From Streptomyces virginiae (GTDB lineage: Bacteria > Actinomycetota > Actinomycetes > Streptomycetales > Streptomycetaceae), in NCBI RefSeq assembly GCF_000720455.1, contig NZ_JOAK01000011.1, positions 1 to 64,000 of the forward strand: a DNA stretch of 64,000 nucleotides, written 5' to 3'. The notes beneath the pieces are model-generated. The model saw only the letters and a program-made list of their open reading frames with translations. It made no database searches and was not told the DNA's origin. The translations under genes and the position numbers were made by a program. Positions 52,245-62,323 of the stretch are shown in pieces. Numbering within the stretch: position 1 is the first letter of the stretch; each line of letters starts with the position of its first letter.

Positions 52245-53678
52245 TTGACCAGCAGCACATCGCGGGCCTCGGCGCCCGGCGGCGGAGCCTCGCCCCATCC
52301 CGACCACCTCGGCCACGTCATCTTCATCACCGCGGCCGCTGCCATGGGCGGCTTCCTCTTCGGGTACGACAGCTCCGTCATCAACGGCGCCGTCGTCGCG
52401 ATCCGCGAGCGGTTCGACGTCGGCTCGGAGGCGCTCGCCCAGGTGATCGCCGCCGCGCTGATCGGCTGCGCCATCGGTGCCGCCACCGCGGGCCGGCTCG
52501 CCGACCGGATCGGCCGAATCCGCTGCATGCAGATCGCTGCCGTCCTCTTCACCGCCAGCGCCATCGGTTCGGCCCTGCCGTTCGCCCTCTGGGACCTCGC
52601 CATGTGGCGCGTGATCGGCGGCTTCGGCATCGGCATGGCCTCCGTCATCGGCCCCGCCTACATCGCCGAGGTGTCCCCGCCCGCCTACCGCGGCCGGCTC
52701 GCCTCCTTCCAGCAGGCCGCCATCGTCATCGGCATCGCCGTCTCCCAGCTCGTCAACTGGGGCATCCTCAACCTCGCCGACGGCGACCAGCGCGGCGAGA
52801 TCGGCGGCCTGGAGGCCTGGCAGTGGATGCTGGGCGTCATGGTCGTCCCGGCCGTGCTCTACGGGCTGCTGTCCTTCGTCATCCCGGAGTCCCCGCGCTT
52901 CCTGGTCTCCGTCGGCCGCACCGACGAGGCCAAGAAGGTGCTGGCCGAGGTCGAGGGTTCCAAGATCGACCTCGACGGGCGCGTCCACGAGATCGAGCAC
53001 GCGATGCACTCCGAGCACAAGTCCACCTTCAAGGACCTGCTCGGCGGCCGCTTCGGCTTCCTGCCCATCGTCTGGATCGGCATCGGCCTCTCGGTCTTCC
53101 AGCAGCTCGTCGGCATCAACGTGATCTTCTACTACAGCTCCTCGCTGTGGCAGTCCGTCGGCATCGACCCGAGCAGCTCGTTCCTCTACTCCTTCACCAC
53201 GTCGATCATCAACATCGTCGGCACGGTGATCGCGATGATCTTCGTCGACCGGATCGGCCGCAAGCCGCTCGCCCTCATCGGCTCGGCGGGCATGGCCGTC
53301 TCCCTCGGACTGTGCGCGTGGGCGTTCTCCTTCACGTCCGGCACCGGCGACGACATCACCATGCCCGACGCCCAGGCCACGGTGGCCCTGGTCTCCGCGC
53401 ACACCTTCGTGCTCTTCTTCGCCCTGTCCTGGGGCGTGGTGGTCTGGGTGCTGCTCGGCGAGATGTTCCCCAACCGCATCCGTGCCGCGGCGCTCGGCGT
53501 CGCCGCCTCGGCCCAGTGGATCGCCAACTGGGTCATCACCGTCTCGTTCCCGTCCCTCTCGGACTGGAGCCTGTCCGGTGCCTATGTGATCTACACCGTC
53601 TTCGCACTGCTCTCGATCCCGTTCGTCCTCAAGTGGGTGCCGGAGACCAAGGGCAAGGCGCTGGAGGAGATGGGGTAA
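52245..53678 (+). CDS. glcP: MFS sugar porter, glucose permease type
   Basis: A 12-helix proton/sugar symporter in the cytoplasmic membrane. The TTG at 52245 (CGGAG upstream) gives 477 residues; a GTG at 52212 is the alternative. Sugar-porter motifs: GGFLFGYDSSVINGA (helix 1), GRLADRIGRI, PESPRFL after helix 6, FQQLVGINVIFYYSS (helix 7) and VPETKGKALEEM at the end. By synteny from memory it is the S. coelicolor GlcP position, the main glucose permease. Substrate is inferred, not proven. Confidence 0.85.
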   Translation: MTSSTSRASAPGGGASPHPDHLGHVIFITAAAAMGGFLFGYDSSVINGAVVAIRERFDVGSEALAQVIAAALIGCAIGAATAGRLADRIGRIRCMQIAAVLFTASAIGSALPFALWDLAMWRVIGGFGIGMASVIGPAYIAEVSPPAYRGRLASFQQAAIVIGIAVSQLVNWGILNLADGDQRGEIGGLEAWQWMLGVMVVPAVLYGLLSFVIPESPRFLVSVGRTDEAKKVLAEVEGSKIDLDGRVHEIEHAMHSEHKSTFKDLLGGRFGFLPIVWIGIGLSVFQQLVGINVIFYYSSSLWQSVGIDPSSSFLYSFTTSIINIVGTVIAMIFVDRIGRKPLALIGSAGMAVSLGLCAWAFSFTSGTGDDITMPDAQATVALVSAHTFVLFFALSWGVVVWVLLGEMFPNRIRAAALGVAASAQWIANWVITVSFPSLSDWSLSGAYVIYTVFALLSIPFVLKWVPETKGKALEEMG

Positions 53679-53707
53679 CCATCCCCGCCACCACCCCCTC
53701 TCCTCGG

Positions 53708-53742
53708 TACTGCCCCGGCTCAGCCCTTGAGCCGGGGCAGTA
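53708..53742. terminator. Terminator shared by glcP and the monooxygenase gene
   Basis: TACTGCCCCGGCTCA (53708-53722) pairs perfectly with TGAGCCGGGGCAGTA (53728-53742), loop GCCCT. The right arm lies inside the last codons of the minus-strand gene. Confidence 0.8.
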
Positions 53743-54706
53743 CCTGTTCGCACAGCAGGTGCAGGCTGCGCCAGCCCTCGTCCAGCGGCATCCCGCCGCA
53801 CAGCGGGTGCAGCACCAGGTTCCCGGCCTCGCCCGCGCCCCGGCCGTACGCCACCGCCTCGTCCGGCGTGAGCACCCGGTAGACGCCCTCCGCGCGCAGC
53901 TCCGCCACCGAGCGCGCCGACGACCGTACGGCGCTGCGGATGTCCTTGGACTGCCAGGACGCGTACATCCCCGCCTCGTGCAGGAAGTGCTGCCCGTACT
54001 GCGCCCAGACCCGGTCCGGGTCCTCCGCGATGTGCAGCAGCGGGGTCTCCGCCGCGGGCATCATGCAGAAGCCCTCCGTGCCGTACTCCGCCAGCCGCGC
54101 CGTGTAGTAGGCCTCCAGCTCCGGCAGGTGCGCGCTGGGGAAGAAGGGCAGCCCGAGCCGGGCGGCGCGGCGCGCGGCCGCCTCCGAGCTGCCGCCCACC
54201 AGCAGCAGCGGGTGCGGCCGGGTGAAGGGCGTCGGCGTGACCCGTACCGTGCGGCCGCGGAACTCGAAGGGCTCCCCGGTCCACGCCTTCAGCAGGGTCT
54301 CCAGCAGCTCGTCCTGGAGCTTGCCGCGCCGGCCCCACTCCACGCCGTGCTGCTCGTACTCCTCGGGCCGGTAGCCGATCCCCGCGACCGTGACCAGGCG
54401 GCCGCCGCTCAGCAGGTCGAGGACGGCGATGTCCTCGGCGGCCTTCAGCGGGTCGTACAGCGGACCGATGATCGCCGAGACGGTGACGGCGATCCGGCGT
54501 GTCGCGCCGAAGACCGCGCCGGCGAAGGCGAAGGGGGAGGGCAGCCAGTTGTTGTCCGTGCCGTGGTGCTCCTCGGTCTGGACGGTGTCGATCCCCCGGT
54601 CGTCCGCGTAGCGCGCCATCTCCAGCGCCGCCTTGTAGCGGGCGGAGAGGGACTCGGGGGTGCCGCCGGGGTCGACGAGATTGAACCGGGCCACGGTGAT
54701 GGGCAT
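53720..54706 (-). CDS. LLM class flavin-dependent oxidoreductase
   Basis: A 328-residue luciferase-like monooxygenase from the ATG at 54706 (MPITVARFNLVDPGGTPESL). The TIM-barrel pattern includes ARYADDRGIDTVQTEEHHGT, LYDPLKAAEDIAVLDLLSGG, and VAGIGYRPEEYEQHGVEWGR, followed by RPHPLLLVGGSSEAAARRAA. It may use FMN or F420. Substrate unknown. The permease gene upstream on the same strand ends 63 bp away, so they may share transcription. Confidence 0.85.
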   Translation of the reverse strand: MPITVARFNLVDPGGTPESLSARYKAALEMARYADDRGIDTVQTEEHHGTDNNWLPSPFAFAGAVFGATRRIAVTVSAIIGPLYDPLKAAEDIAVLDLLSGGRLVTVAGIGYRPEEYEQHGVEWGRRGKLQDELLETLLKAWTGEPFEFRGRTVRVTPTPFTRPHPLLLVGGSSEAAARRAARLGLPFFPSAHLPELEAYYTARLAEYGTEGFCMMPAAETPLLHIAEDPDRVWAQYGQHFLHEAGMYASWQSKDIRSAVRSSARSVAELRAEGVYRVLTPDEAVAYGRGAGEAGNLVLHPLCGGMPLDEGWRSLHLLCEQVLPRLKG

Positions 54707-54768
54707 GGAGAAGTCCCCCTTCGCCGGATGGGGTGCGCTGGCGAAGGGGGACGTTAGCTGACGTGGCG

Positions 54769-56229
54769 TCAGTTGGACAGGGATCCGGCGAGCTCGGGCT
54801 CCCGCTCCGGCTCCGGCGTCGGCCCGGAGGGCGCCGTGCGCGGCAGTGCGGCGTACAGCGCGCCGGAGGTCACGATGCCGGCCACCCAGCCGAGACCGTT
54901 CTGCCCGATCCAGCTGCCGGCGAGCGGCCCGCTGAACCAGTCCACCTTCGTGAAGAGCAGGCCCACCACCAGGGCGAGCGCCCATGCCGTCATGGCCTGC
55001 CAGGCGAATCCGCCCGTGTACCAGTAGGCGCTGGTCCGCGTGGTGTCCAGCAGAGCGGGCCCGTCGTAGGACGTACGGCGCAGCATGTCCACGCCGAACA
55101 CGCCGATCCACGCCGAGAACGCCACGGCCAGCAGGGTCAGGAAGGAGATGAAGGAGCCGAAGAAGCTGGTCGCGACCACCATCAGCAGGAAGCCGAAGAC
55201 CAGGCTGATGGCCGCGTTGACACTGACCGCCCAGGCGCGCGGGACCTTGATGCCGAGGGTCTGCGCGGTGAAGCCGGCCGAGTACATGGACATCGAGTTG
55301 ATCAGCAGCATGCCGACGAGCGCGATCAGCAGGTACGGGACCGCGATCCAGGTGGGCAGGAGCTCGCCGATGAAGGACACCGGGTCCTGGGCGGTGGCCA
55401 GGTCCGGCGTGCCGACGGCCATCACCGCGCCCATGAGGACCATCGGGAGCACCACGATGCCGGCGCCGCCGATCGTCGCGCCGACCATGCCCCGGGAGGA
55501 GGCGGTGCGCGGCAGGTAGCGGGTGAAGTCGGGGCCCGAGGGCACCCAGCTGATGCCGCCGGCCGCGATGGTGCCGATGCCCGCGACCATCATCGCGGTG
55601 GAGCCGGCCGGCTTGCCGAAGACGGCCGACCAGTCCGTGGTGAAGAGCAGGTAGCCGAGGACGAGCACGCTGAAGGCTCCGAAGAGGTACGTCGACCACT
55701 TGGAGCACACCCGCAGGGCGCTGATGCCGAGCCCCGAGACCACGAAGGTGCAGCCCACGAAGAACAGCAGGGTGACCACGATGAGGGGGGTGCTGCTCCT
55801 GACCCCGAAGAGCAGGTCGAGCACGGTCAGCACGGCATAGGCGCCGCTGACCGCGTTGATGGTCTCCCAGCCCCAGCGGGCCACCCAGATCAGAGCGCCC
55901 GGGAAGAGGTTGCCGCGCTGCCCGAACACCGCCCGCGAGAGCGCCATGCCCGGGGATCCGCCGCGCTTGCCGGCGATCGAGATCAGGCCGACGATCCCGT
56001 ACGAGACGACCGGCGCGACGGCCGCGACGACGAGCACCTGCCAGATGTTGAGCCCGTTGAAGATCACCAGGCCCGCGCCCATGGTCAGCAGCAACACGCT
56101 GATGTTGGCGGCGACCCAGGTGGGGACGAGCTCGCGGACCCGGCCGCCGCGCTCGCCGTCCGGGACGGGCTCCAGGCCGCGGGTCTCTATCGCGGATTCG
56201 GCTGCGCCGTCGGCGGGCTCGGCAGGCAT
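54769..56229 (-). CDS. NCS1 family purine/cytosine permease
   Basis: A 486-residue, ~12-helix transporter from the ATG at 56229 with CAGGGAG upstream. The NCS1 pattern includes ELVPTWVAANISVLLLTMGA, GNLFPGALIWVARWGWETIN, GGISWVPSGPDFTRYLPRTA, and SFFGSFISFLTLLAVAFSAW. Typical substrates are cytosine, purines, allantoin or hydantoins. The C-terminal tail is Pro/Glu-rich. Specificity cannot be decided from the sequence. Confidence 0.87.
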   Translation of the reverse strand: MPAEPADGAAESAIETRGLEPVPDGERGGRVRELVPTWVAANISVLLLTMGAGLVIFNGLNIWQVLVVAAVAPVVSYGIVGLISIAGKRGGSPGMALSRAVFGQRGNLFPGALIWVARWGWETINAVSGAYAVLTVLDLLFGVRSSTPLIVVTLLFFVGCTFVVSGLGISALRVCSKWSTYLFGAFSVLVLGYLLFTTDWSAVFGKPAGSTAMMVAGIGTIAAGGISWVPSGPDFTRYLPRTASSRGMVGATIGGAGIVVLPMVLMGAVMAVGTPDLATAQDPVSFIGELLPTWIAVPYLLIALVGMLLINSMSMYSAGFTAQTLGIKVPRAWAVSVNAAISLVFGFLLMVVATSFFGSFISFLTLLAVAFSAWIGVFGVDMLRRTSYDGPALLDTTRTSAYWYTGGFAWQAMTAWALALVVGLLFTKVDWFSGPLAGSWIGQNGLGWVAGIVTSGALYAALPRTAPSGPTPEPEREPELAGSLSN

Positions 56230-56370
56230 GCGGCTGCTCCCTGGGAGGTGTGAGGGGAAGTCGCCCATCATCGTAGATGTGCCGGTAAAACAACAAACAG
56301 AGGCTTACGTCCCGGTCCGAACGCCGGGGTTCCCGGCTCCGAGGTGGCCGTAACCGATACTGGTGGGGTT

Positions 56371-57585
56371 ATGGACATCCTCATCCTTGCTGTAGTCATC
56401 GCCCTGGTCGCGGTCGGTGCGATCAGCGGGCTCGTGGTCAGCAGCCGCAAGAAGAAGCAGCTGCCGCCCCCGGCACCGCCGAGCACGCCGACCATCACTG
56501 CCCCGCCTGCCGAGCCGCAGGTGGGGGAGGACGCCGTAGAGACGGCGGAAGAGCCGCGCCGCACGATCGAGGAGGTCGGACTCCCGGAGGCCGAGGCTCC
56601 CGCCGCGGCGCCCGTCGTCGTCGAGCCCGAGGTTCCGGCCGCGCCCGAGATCGAGGTGCCCGAGCCCACCGCCGGCCGCCTGGTCCGGCTGCGCGCCCGC
56701 CTCGCCCGGTCGCAGAACTCCCTCGGCAAGGGGCTGCTCACGCTGCTCTCGCGCGAGCACCTCGACGAGGACACCTGGGAAGAGATCGAGGAGACCCTCC
56801 TCATCGCCGACGTCGGCGTCGTGCCGACCCAGGAGCTCGTCGGGCGCCTCCGCGAGCGGGTCAAGGTCCTCGGCACCCGCACCCCGGCGGAGCTGCGCAC
56901 CCTGCTCAAGGAGGAGCTGCTGACCCTGGTCGGCACCGACCTCGACCGCGCCGTGAAGACGGAGAGCGGCGAGGACACCCCCGGCGTGATCATGGTCGTC
57001 GGCGTCAACGGCACCGGCAAGACCACCACCACCGGCAAGCTGGCGCGGGTGCTCGTCGCCGACGGCCGCAGCGTGGTGCTCGGCGCGGCCGACACCTTCC
57101 GCGCCGCCGCCGCCGACCAGCTGCAGACCTGGGGCGAGCGCGTCGGCGCCCGTACCGTGCGCGGCCCCGAGGGCGGCGACCCGGCCTCGATCGCCTACGA
57201 CGCGGTCAAGGAGGGCATCGCCGAGGGCGCCGACGTCGTGCTCATCGACACCGCCGGCCGCCTGCACACCAAGACCGGCCTCATGGACGAGCTCGGCAAG
57301 GTCAAGCGCGTCGTCGAGAAGCACGGCCCGCTGGACGAGATCCTGCTGGTCCTGGACGCCACCACCGGGCAGAACGGCCTGACGCAGGCGCGCGTCTTCG
57401 CCGAGGTCGTGGACATCACCGGCATCGTGCTGACCAAGCTCGACGGCACGGCCAAGGGCGGCATCGTGGTCGCCGTCCAGCGCGAGCTGGGCGTCCCGGT
57501 CAAGCTCGTGGGTCTCGGCGAGGGCGCCGACGACCTGGCCCCGTTCGAGCCCGAGGCGTTCGTGGACGCCCTGATCGGCGACTGA
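56371..57585 (+). CDS. ftsY: Signal recognition particle receptor FtsY
   Basis: Receives SRP-bound ribosomes at the membrane. ATG at 56371, 404 residues. The N-terminus is a membrane helix (MDILILAVVIALVAVGAISG) followed by an acidic A domain. The NG GTPase has GVNGTGKTTTTGKLA (211-225), DTAGRLHTKTGLM and TKLDGTAKGG. A strong terminator follows. Confidence 0.96.
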   Translation: MDILILAVVIALVAVGAISGLVVSSRKKKQLPPPAPPSTPTITAPPAEPQVGEDAVETAEEPRRTIEEVGLPEAEAPAAAPVVVEPEVPAAPEIEVPEPTAGRLVRLRARLARSQNSLGKGLLTLLSREHLDEDTWEEIEETLLIADVGVVPTQELVGRLRERVKVLGTRTPAELRTLLKEELLTLVGTDLDRAVKTESGEDTPGVIMVVGVNGTGKTTTTGKLARVLVADGRSVVLGAADTFRAAAADQLQTWGERVGARTVRGPEGGDPASIAYDAVKEGIAEGADVVLIDTAGRLHTKTGLMDELGKVKRVVEKHGPLDEILLVLDATTGQNGLTQARVFAEVVDITGIVLTKLDGTAKGGIVVAVQRELGVPVKLVGLGEGADDLAPFEPEAFVDALIGD

Positions 57586-57600
57586 GCGGCACCACCCGCG

Positions 57601-57652
57601 CACACACCGGTGCCCCCGCCTTCCGTCCGGAAGCCGGGGGCACCGGTGTGTG
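57601..57652. terminator. Bidirectional terminator after ftsY
   Basis: CACACACCGGTGCCCC (57601-57616) pairs with GGGGCACCGGTGTGTG (57637-57652), with an inner CTTCCG/CGGAAG hairpin. It serves the convergent gene too. Confidence 0.8.
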
Positions 57653-57660
57653 TGCGCCGC

Positions 57661-58341
57661 TCAGCGGCGGAAACGGTGGCAGATGTAGGCCAGGGTGCCC
57701 AGCAGCAGTCGGGCCTGCGGCGGGCCCCCGGCGGAGTCGAGCGCGGGCGGCCGCAGCCAGCCGACCTGGCCGAGCCCGCCGCGGTCGGAGGGCGGGGCGG
57801 TCACGAAGGTTCCCGGGCCCAGGGCGCGCAGGTCCAGGTCGGCGTCGTCCCAGCCCATCCGGTACAGCAGCTGCGGCAGCTCCGCCGCCGCGCCGGGAGC
57901 CACGAAGAACTGCGCCCGGCCGTCCGCGGTGACGATGACCGGGCCGAGCGGCAGCCCCATCCGCTCCAGTCGCACCAGGGCGCGCCGCCCGGCCTCCTCG
58001 GAGACCTCGATGACGTCGAAGGCGCGGCCCACCGGGAGCAGGACCGCGGCGCCGGGACAGTGGCCCCAGGCCTCGGTGACCTCGTCCAGGGTGGCGCCGG
58101 CCGGGACCGTCGGGGCGAAGGCCAGGGGGTGCGCTCCGGGTGCGGCGCACCGGGCGTCTCCGCAGGAGCAGTCGCGCGAGGGCGCCGCGGCGCGGGCCCC
58201 GGGGACCACGTCCCAGCCCCACAGCCCGGTGTACTCCGCCACCGTCGTGCACTCCGAGGTCCGGCCGCGGCGCCGGGTGCCGGAACGGAACTCCCTGGTA
58301 CCGCGGCTGCCGCCGATCGTGAAGCCCATGCCCATGCCCAT
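57661..58341 (-). CDS. Primase-polymerase-like domain protein, divergent active site
   Basis: A 226-residue protein from the ATG at 58341 (GGAGGGGGC upstream); two further in-frame ATGs follow in GMGMGF. The N-terminal prim-pol pattern is present: AEYTGLWGWDVVPG, the metal-binding Cys58-x-Cys60-x4-Cys65 with PGAHP (His71). At the expected catalytic DxD the sequence is FDVIEVS (Asp109, Glu112). Later GWDDADLDLRALGPGTFVTA and PPSDRGG match the family. It may be a non-catalytic relative. It is divergent from nsdA. Confidence 0.65.
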   Translation of the reverse strand: MGMGMGFTIGGSRGTREFRSGTRRRGRTSECTTVAEYTGLWGWDVVPGARAAAPSRDCSCGDARCAAPGAHPLAFAPTVPAGATLDEVTEAWGHCPGAAVLLPVGRAFDVIEVSEEAGRRALVRLERMGLPLGPVIVTADGRAQFFVAPGAAAELPQLLYRMGWDDADLDLRALGPGTFVTAPPSDRGGLGQVGWLRPPALDSAGGPPQARLLLGTLAYICHRFRR

Positions 58342-58777
58342 GCCCCCTCCAACGGGTCGGACGCGCCGGTGGTTACGACGCCTCGGTGAGGACGTCGGCG
58401 GAGGCCGCCGACGGGGCCGCCCGGCTGCCCGCCGCGGGGCCGCCGGGGGAGTGCCCGCCGCTGCTGCCCGGCGCACTCCTCGCCGCGCGCGCCCCGAGCG
58501 CACTCCAGTCCAACCGGTCCGTTTCACCTTGGTGTCAAGTGAATCGCGCCTGGCCGGTGGCTAGTTCATTCGAAGGGGTGGCGAATGGTGGCGTTTCTGG
58601 AAACGGCCTCGCCGCAGGGGTGATCGTAGGATTACTTTCGGTACACGAACCCTGAGGCGGGCCCGTGCGTGGGTATGCCGGAGGCAATGCGTGAAGGACC
58701 TGTGAAGGTCCGTGGTGACGCTCGGCGTACCGGCCAGGGTTTCGTATGGAAGAGGCTGAGCGGATGGGGGCGTTCCA
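58342..58777. other. 436-bp divergent promoter region of the prim-pol-like gene and nsdA
   Basis: No gene supported. A hairpin or operator-like inverted repeat lies at 58523-58543 (TTCAC and GTGAA outer arms, TTG/CAA inner arms). TAGGAT at 58627-58632 could be a -10 box, without a clear -35. The 150 bp before nsdA are AT-richer than the genome. Confidence 0.45.
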
Positions 58778-60268
58778 GTGAGCGGCAACGGCGCAAGCGG
58801 AACGATCGAGGATGCTGCTGCGCGCAACGACCAGCTGACCTCGTGGTTCGTCCGCAGCGGATGGTCGAAGGGCGAACTCGCCCGGCAGGTCAACCGCAGG
58901 GCCCGGCAGATGGGCGCCCACCACATCAGCACCGACACCTCCCGGGTGCGCCGCTGGCTGGACGGCGAACAGCCCCGCGAGCCCGTTCCGCGGATCCTGT
59001 CCGAGCTGTTCTCCGAACGCTTCGGCTCCGTCGTCGCCATCGAACAGCTCGGCCTGCGCACCGCCCACCAGACCCCCTCCGTCTCCGGGGTCGACCTGCC
59101 CTGGGCCGGCCCGCAGACCGTCGAACTCCTCGGCGAGTTCTCCCGCAGCGACCTGATGCTGGCCCGCCGCGGCTTCCTCGGGACCTCCCTCGCGCTCTCC
59201 GCCGGCCCCGCCCTCATCGAGCCCATGCAGCGCTGGCTCGTCCCGGCCCCGGCCGCCGACCCGGGACCGCGCGGGGCGGGGCCGACGGGGGCCCTCGGCG
59301 GCCACCGGCCGCCCCGGCTCTCCGAACCGGAACTCGACCTCCTCGACGCCACCACCGTGATGTTCCGCCAGTGGGACGCCCAGTGCGGGGGAGGCCTGCG
59401 CCGCAAGGCCGTCGTGGGCCAGCTCCACGAGGTCACCGACCTGCTCCAGGAGAACCACCCCGCCCCCGTCATGAAACGGCTCTTCAAGGTCGCCGCGGAA
59501 CTGGCCGAACTGGCCGGCTGGATGAGCTACGACATCGGCCTGCACCCCACCGCGCAGAAGTACTTCGTACTCGCGCTGCACGCCGCCAAGGAGGCCGGGG
59601 ACAAGCCGCTCGGCTCGTACATCCTCTCCGGCATGAGCCGCCAGATGATCCACCTGGGCCGGCCGGAGGACGCCCTGGAACTCGTCCACCTCGCGCAGTA
59701 CGGCAGCCGCGACTGCGCCGGCCCGCGCACCCAGGCCATGCTGTATGCGATGGAGGCCCGCGCCTACGCCAACATGGGCCAGCCCAGCCGCTGCAAGCGG
59801 GCCGTGCGGATGGCCGAGGACACCTTCTCCGACGTCGGCTTCGCCGACGAGCCGGAGCCGGACTGGATCCGCTTCTTCTCCGAGGCCGAGCTGAACGGCG
59901 AGAACTCCCACTCGTACCGGGACCTGGCCTACGTCGCCGGGCGCAGCCCCATGTACGCCTCCCTCGCCGAGCCCGTCATGGAGCGGGCCGTCGAACTCTT
60001 CGAGAAGGACCAGGAGCACCAGCGCTCCTACGCCCTCAACCTCATCGGAATGGCCACCGTCCACCTGCTCCAGCGCGAGCCCGAGCAGGCCGCCACCCTC
60101 GTCGACCGGGCCCTCGACGTGGCGGGAAAGGTGCGCTCCGAACGGGTGAACACCCGCCTGCGCAAGACCGTGGACAGCGCCGCCCGTGAATACGGCGACG
60201 TCGCCGAGGTGGTCCGGCTCACCGACCACCTCGCCTCCCGGCTCCCCGAAGCCGCGGAGGCCGTCTGA
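58778..60268 (+). CDS. nsdA: NsdA, negative regulator of development and antibiotic production
   Basis: A 496-residue GTG-started protein. The N-terminus is an XRE-like region (NDQLTSWFVRSGWSKGELAR, then STDTSRVRRWLDGEQPREPV), followed by an Ala-rich segment and a large helical TPR-like part (LHEVTDLLQENHPAPVMKRL, YFVLALHAAKEAGDKPLGSY, MGQPSRCKRAVRMAEDTFSD). Family knowledge: nsdA disruption in S. coelicolor raises sporulation and actinorhodin. The match rests on recollected N-terminal pattern, length and position next to amtB. Confidence 0.85.
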   Translation: MSGNGASGTIEDAAARNDQLTSWFVRSGWSKGELARQVNRRARQMGAHHISTDTSRVRRWLDGEQPREPVPRILSELFSERFGSVVAIEQLGLRTAHQTPSVSGVDLPWAGPQTVELLGEFSRSDLMLARRGFLGTSLALSAGPALIEPMQRWLVPAPAADPGPRGAGPTGALGGHRPPRLSEPELDLLDATTVMFRQWDAQCGGGLRRKAVVGQLHEVTDLLQENHPAPVMKRLFKVAAELAELAGWMSYDIGLHPTAQKYFVLALHAAKEAGDKPLGSYILSGMSRQMIHLGRPEDALELVHLAQYGSRDCAGPRTQAMLYAMEARAYANMGQPSRCKRAVRMAEDTFSDVGFADEPEPDWIRFFSEAELNGENSHSYRDLAYVAGRSPMYASLAEPVMERAVELFEKDQEHQRSYALNLIGMATVHLLQREPEQAATLVDRALDVAGKVRSERVNTRLRKTVDSAAREYGDVAEVVRLTDHLASRLPEAAEAV

Positions 60269-60294
60269 CGGCCCTGGAGGCCGTCCCCGAGGCC

Positions 60295-60368
60295 CCGGCC
60301 GCGGCAGTCACCCCGAGAAGCCCGATCAGGCTCCCCCAGCCAGGACGTCCGGGTGCTGCCGCGGCCGG
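60295..60368 (+). terminator. Large inverted repeat downstream of nsdA
   Basis: CCGGCCGCGGCAG (60295-60307) pairs perfectly with CTGCCGCGGCCGG (60356-60368), extended inward by CACCC/GGGTG across a one-base bulge. The loop is ~37 bases. It probably ends nsdA transcription; the long loop is unusual. Confidence 0.55.
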
Positions 60369-60462
60369 TCACCCCCCTTTGCCCCTGAACCGGCGCCGCT
60401 CCCGCGGAGGGGCTGCTCGCCGTCGTGGTTGCTCCATCGATGGTTGCCGTGTTCATCGCTGC

Positions 60463-60498
60463 GTAACAGCACAGACCTCTTCGTCACGGGCGCGAAAC
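60463..60498 (+). promoter_or_regulatory. GlnR-type box upstream of amtB
   Basis: GTCAC-n6-GAAAC (60483-60498) matches the GlnR consensus half-pair. A degenerate GTAAC-n6-GACCT (60463-60478) lies 20 bp upstream. They are 128 bp before the amtB ATG, as in GlnR-controlled amtB-glnK-glnD operons. Confidence 0.6.
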
Positions 60499-60625
60499 AT
60501 CGGGCGGTGCCGCCGGAAACCGGCCTGCGCGAATCTCATGGCCAATAACCGGCCAGTTCCTTCTGCCGCCGCTCAGGTTTTCACGATCGCCCGCACGCGA
60601 ACGTACCGACGACGAGGAGACGCCG

Positions 60626-62304
<1,679 letters not shown>

Positions 62305-62323
62305 GGCTGACGGGAGCTGCTGG

